Of a stretch of DNA of 64,000 bases, positions 61,209 through 64,000 are shown in pieces. The notes beneath the pieces were generated by a model. That model saw nothing but the letters and a program-made list of their open reading frames with translations, searched no databases and was not told the DNA's origin. Source of the stretch: Zonotrichia leucophrys gambelii (taxonomy: Eukaryota > Chordata > Aves > Passeriformes > Passerellidae); contig NC_088171.1 of the NCBI RefSeq assembly GCF_028769735.1, forward strand, positions 96,723,412-96,787,411, given 5' to 3'. How positions within the stretch are numbered: position 1 is the first letter of the stretch; each line of letters opens with the position of its first letter. Both the position numbers and the translations under genes were made by a program.

Positions 61209-63936
61209 ATTGCACTGACCAATGAGCAATTACTTTCAAAAAAAAGATTATCTTCAATGCCACATCTTCCTTGAACTTTGAAGGAAACTGTCTTTCAGAC
61301 AATACAGTCAAAAGCTGTTTCTTACAGAATACAGTAGAAGTTCAGACAGAAAAGGAAACATACTTCAGTCCAGAAGTTCAGACATTCAGGAGAAGGAGCT
61401 CTCCCATAAAAAAAGCCACTAAGATATAGCACTGAAATCTAATATTAAAAATATTGTATTTTTGGTTTAGATTTCACAGGAATTATATTTAATTAGAAAA
61501 AGATTGCAGGCTGAACCAGAATTTCTTAGCGCTCCCCTTAGCTGAGCTATCCTGAAGTCATCTACCTTTGACTAAAATTGTAGTACTCAAGGATTTCTGA
61601 AATAATAGCTTATAAAAGCATTCTTCATTTGGTGATACTTCTGTATAATGCAATCATCTAAGAAGACATTTTAATATTAAATTTTTGAAAAAAAGAGCTC
61701 AGAAGCATCATGTATTTGCATCATCAGCTAGATTCTCACTGAAAGGAAACACTGATGAAATCTAATTATATTTTCAGTGTGTGACTTTCTTAATTTCAAC
61801 ATTTTAAACCACTTGGTTTTCAAATTACTCTGAGCAAAGCTTATAGTATTGTTTTATAATTTCTCCCCTAAGGATTTTCTTTCACCAGGTCATAAACGTA
61901 AGTAGAAAACATACAGGGATAATACCTTTAGAATGCAAATCATAAAGGAAAAATAGGATTCAAATTCAGATTTGCCCTATGGTTCTAATTGTGGTGTCAA
62001 TTGATATCAAAGCAAGGCTGTGTACACACCCAATGCACTAAGTTATTATTTGTCTGGTCCAGGAACTCCCCAGATGACCTCTGCACAGAGACTGAATAAA
62101 TATAATGGACTGGCTTGAGATAAGAAAAGGTGATTGACATATTTCCCACCCTCCTTCACAACAAAGTTTTTTTCCTAATTGCTGCAGGAACTCTATAATT
62201 GGGAATTTTGGAAAGGTCTACAGATTTCCCTAGGCAGCTTCTGCTGTGCATAAACCAATTGTTATGTTTAAATATGTAGATTAATATCCTGAGTGGAGAC
62301 TTGGACTATCACAGAGAATCTCAGGTGATTCCAAATTGTAGCTTTACTTACATAGCTGTAAGTATAAACTGTTCCTGCAGACACAGCATCATAAAATAAG
62401 TCCTTTGTATATCCATATTAAGGAAGTATTTTGTATTAAGATTAATACAATCAATAATGAAGGATTAAAGGTGTTGCTGAAGAGGTTATGTAGGACCTTG
62501 GGCAGCTAGAGTACAAAAACCAAGTAGAAAAGTGATTCAGGACACCTATCCTGACTGAGCTGAAGACGCTGTTACAATCACCCCTGCAACAGAGATTTCT
62601 TGCTATGCCGACAGCAAATAATCATTATTTAGAGATTTTATCTTCTGTGTGAGCATTGTCTTCTGCAAAGAGGAGATTTTTAGTAATTTTTCTGTGTCTG
62701 CAGAGCAGTATAGAGTTTAGGAAGATGAAAACCTAAATTTCACTTCTGCTCGCTTGAAAAAAATTATTGAAAAATATTAGGGGGAAACTGAATAAATTAA
62801 AAAGACTGAAAAGCAAAATCTCTATCTTGAAGGGACTTCTTGCTATTTAAATTTTTTTCTAGAAAGTTATCTTTATGATTAAATGCATTTTCTGATTATA
62901 AGAAGCCTTCATTTTATTTGAACGCTCCTTATTAATACAAACACATTAAAGTTAAATTCTTTTATAACAGCTCACACTATGATAGAAATATTTTATAGGA
63001 AATTTTATAACAACTTGCTTTAGAGTCCCTAATAAATACCCAGATGACTTCAGTTAATCATGCAAACATTGCTATTTATGGTATTCTAGCTGTAGGGCAA
63101 GTGAAAAGAGAGAGGGGTCTGTCATTTCGTTGACCTTCTCAACAACTGGAGAAGCTTTCATCAACTTTCTCATAGCAACATCTGACTGATTGACTGGGTT
63201 AATCCAAACAGAGGAGCAAAAGCCAAGCAGACCATTTGCATATTATATTAATGACATTCATAAAACACCATTTGGCATTCCTATGGGAAGTATAACAGCA
63301 CAATCTGATTGCTTTCACATTCACTAATTGTTCCAAAGAAAATGGCAGCGCTTACCTCTAATATTTTAGGGATACAGTTTATTTATACTTTTCTAGGAAT
63401 GTAAATCATAACTGCATAAGAATGAAATATGCCTCTGGATGATTTGTGATGGAAAATAAATTAACTGATAAAGAAAGAAGGTCCAAAATTATTCTAACTC
63501 ACCTAAAAATTTAGGTTAAAATACCCACATTGAACAAATCTCCAAAGATCAAGCAATGTGCCCTACCTTGGTCAGAGGCAATAAAAGCAGGCAGTTCATT
63601 TTGAAATCAGAAGCTCATAAAAACACAGGGCAAGAGGTAGCTCATAAAGTTCCCCTGGTTATACAATCATTGTATAACCAAATATTAAAATGCAGATTCT
63701 ATTGGGGGTTTTTTTCCAATATTATTTTTATTATTGTTGTTGTTATTATTAAAGCACTGGGTATAATTTCACAATCTCAGGAGCTAAAGATTGAGAGACT
63801 CAGTTCTACCCCTCTTTCCTTTCCTCCTAAAAGAGTACAAGCTGTAGCAAACTTCCTTATCATACTTCATTACCACTCATGTATGAGTTCAGAGATGCTG
63901 CCCAGTGTGAGAAAAATTAAAGGAAAGCAAAACCCC
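61209..63936. other. Unique AT-rich sequence with a candidate conserved element
   Basis: No repeat or RNA gene recognised. The segment 63040-63350 combines octamer, homeodomain and bicoid-type motifs and looks like a possible conserved non-coding element (see findings). Confidence 0.6.
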
Positions 63937-63938
63937 TT

Positions 63939-63970
<32 letters not shown>

Positions 63971-64000
63971 TTCCTTCCTTCCTTCCTTCCATTCCTTCCG
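63937..64000. repeat. (TTTC)n then (TTCC)n microsatellite, cut by the window end
   Basis: About seven TTTC units followed by about seven TTCC units and one interruption; pyrimidine-only on the plus strand. The switch from TTTC to TTCC within one array suggests a point change spread by slippage. It may continue past the window. Confidence 0.95.

Noticed and set aside
1..64000. CRISPR arrays, bacterial operons, ribosome-binding sites, rRNA and tRNA genes
   Set aside because: Nothing with regular spaced repeats, operon-like frames or cloverleaf-type structure was seen; the repeats and composition are those of a bird nuclear genome.

Overview
The window is nuclear DNA of a vertebrate, and almost certainly of a bird. 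The evidence is eight truncated CR1 LINE copies of the avian type, several solo LTRs of families I associate with avian endogenous retroviruses, a visibly AT-rich and CpG-poor background, and the lack of any long open reading frame. The CR1 and LTR subtypes would fit a neoavian bird, possibly a songbird, but I cannot name the species.

No complete protein-coding gene, rRNA or tRNA can be supported. The open frames in the window are short, and the longest lie inside LTRs or low-complexity tracts. The region reads as a gene desert or the inside of one or more very long introns.

Layout: 1-6055 is unique AT-rich sequence with one 49-bp tandem duplication. 6056-10023 holds two solo LTRs of one family in opposite orientation, with a CpG-retaining unique block between them. 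10024-17737 is unique. 17738-18788 is a second, longer LTR type on the minus strand. Near 19871-20330 there is a polypurine tract followed by an LTR-like segment. CR1 fragments lie at 21960-22655 (-), 28388-28990 (+), 37312-37845 (-), 42128-42303 (+), 52742-52992 (-), 53886-54198 (-), 54199-54790 (-) and 55377-55878 (-), so four lie within about 3.1 kb. A further LTR-like block (-) covers roughly 50690-51400. A third copy of the first LTR family lies at 60646-61203 (+) and still has a perfect 5-bp target-site duplication. The window ends in a (TTTC)n/(TTCC)n microsatellite.

The most interesting leftovers are several short segments with good splice-site pairs around an open frame. The best is at 33984-34076 on the minus strand: 93 bp, frame-preserving, with a low-complexity-free, protein-like translation. 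There are also a few CpG-retaining or homeobox/octamer-motif-rich blocks that could be conserved non-coding elements. They lie on both strands and do not join into one consistent transcript, so some or all may be chance. I saw no sign of a new biological system; the exon and enhancer candidates are the places to check.
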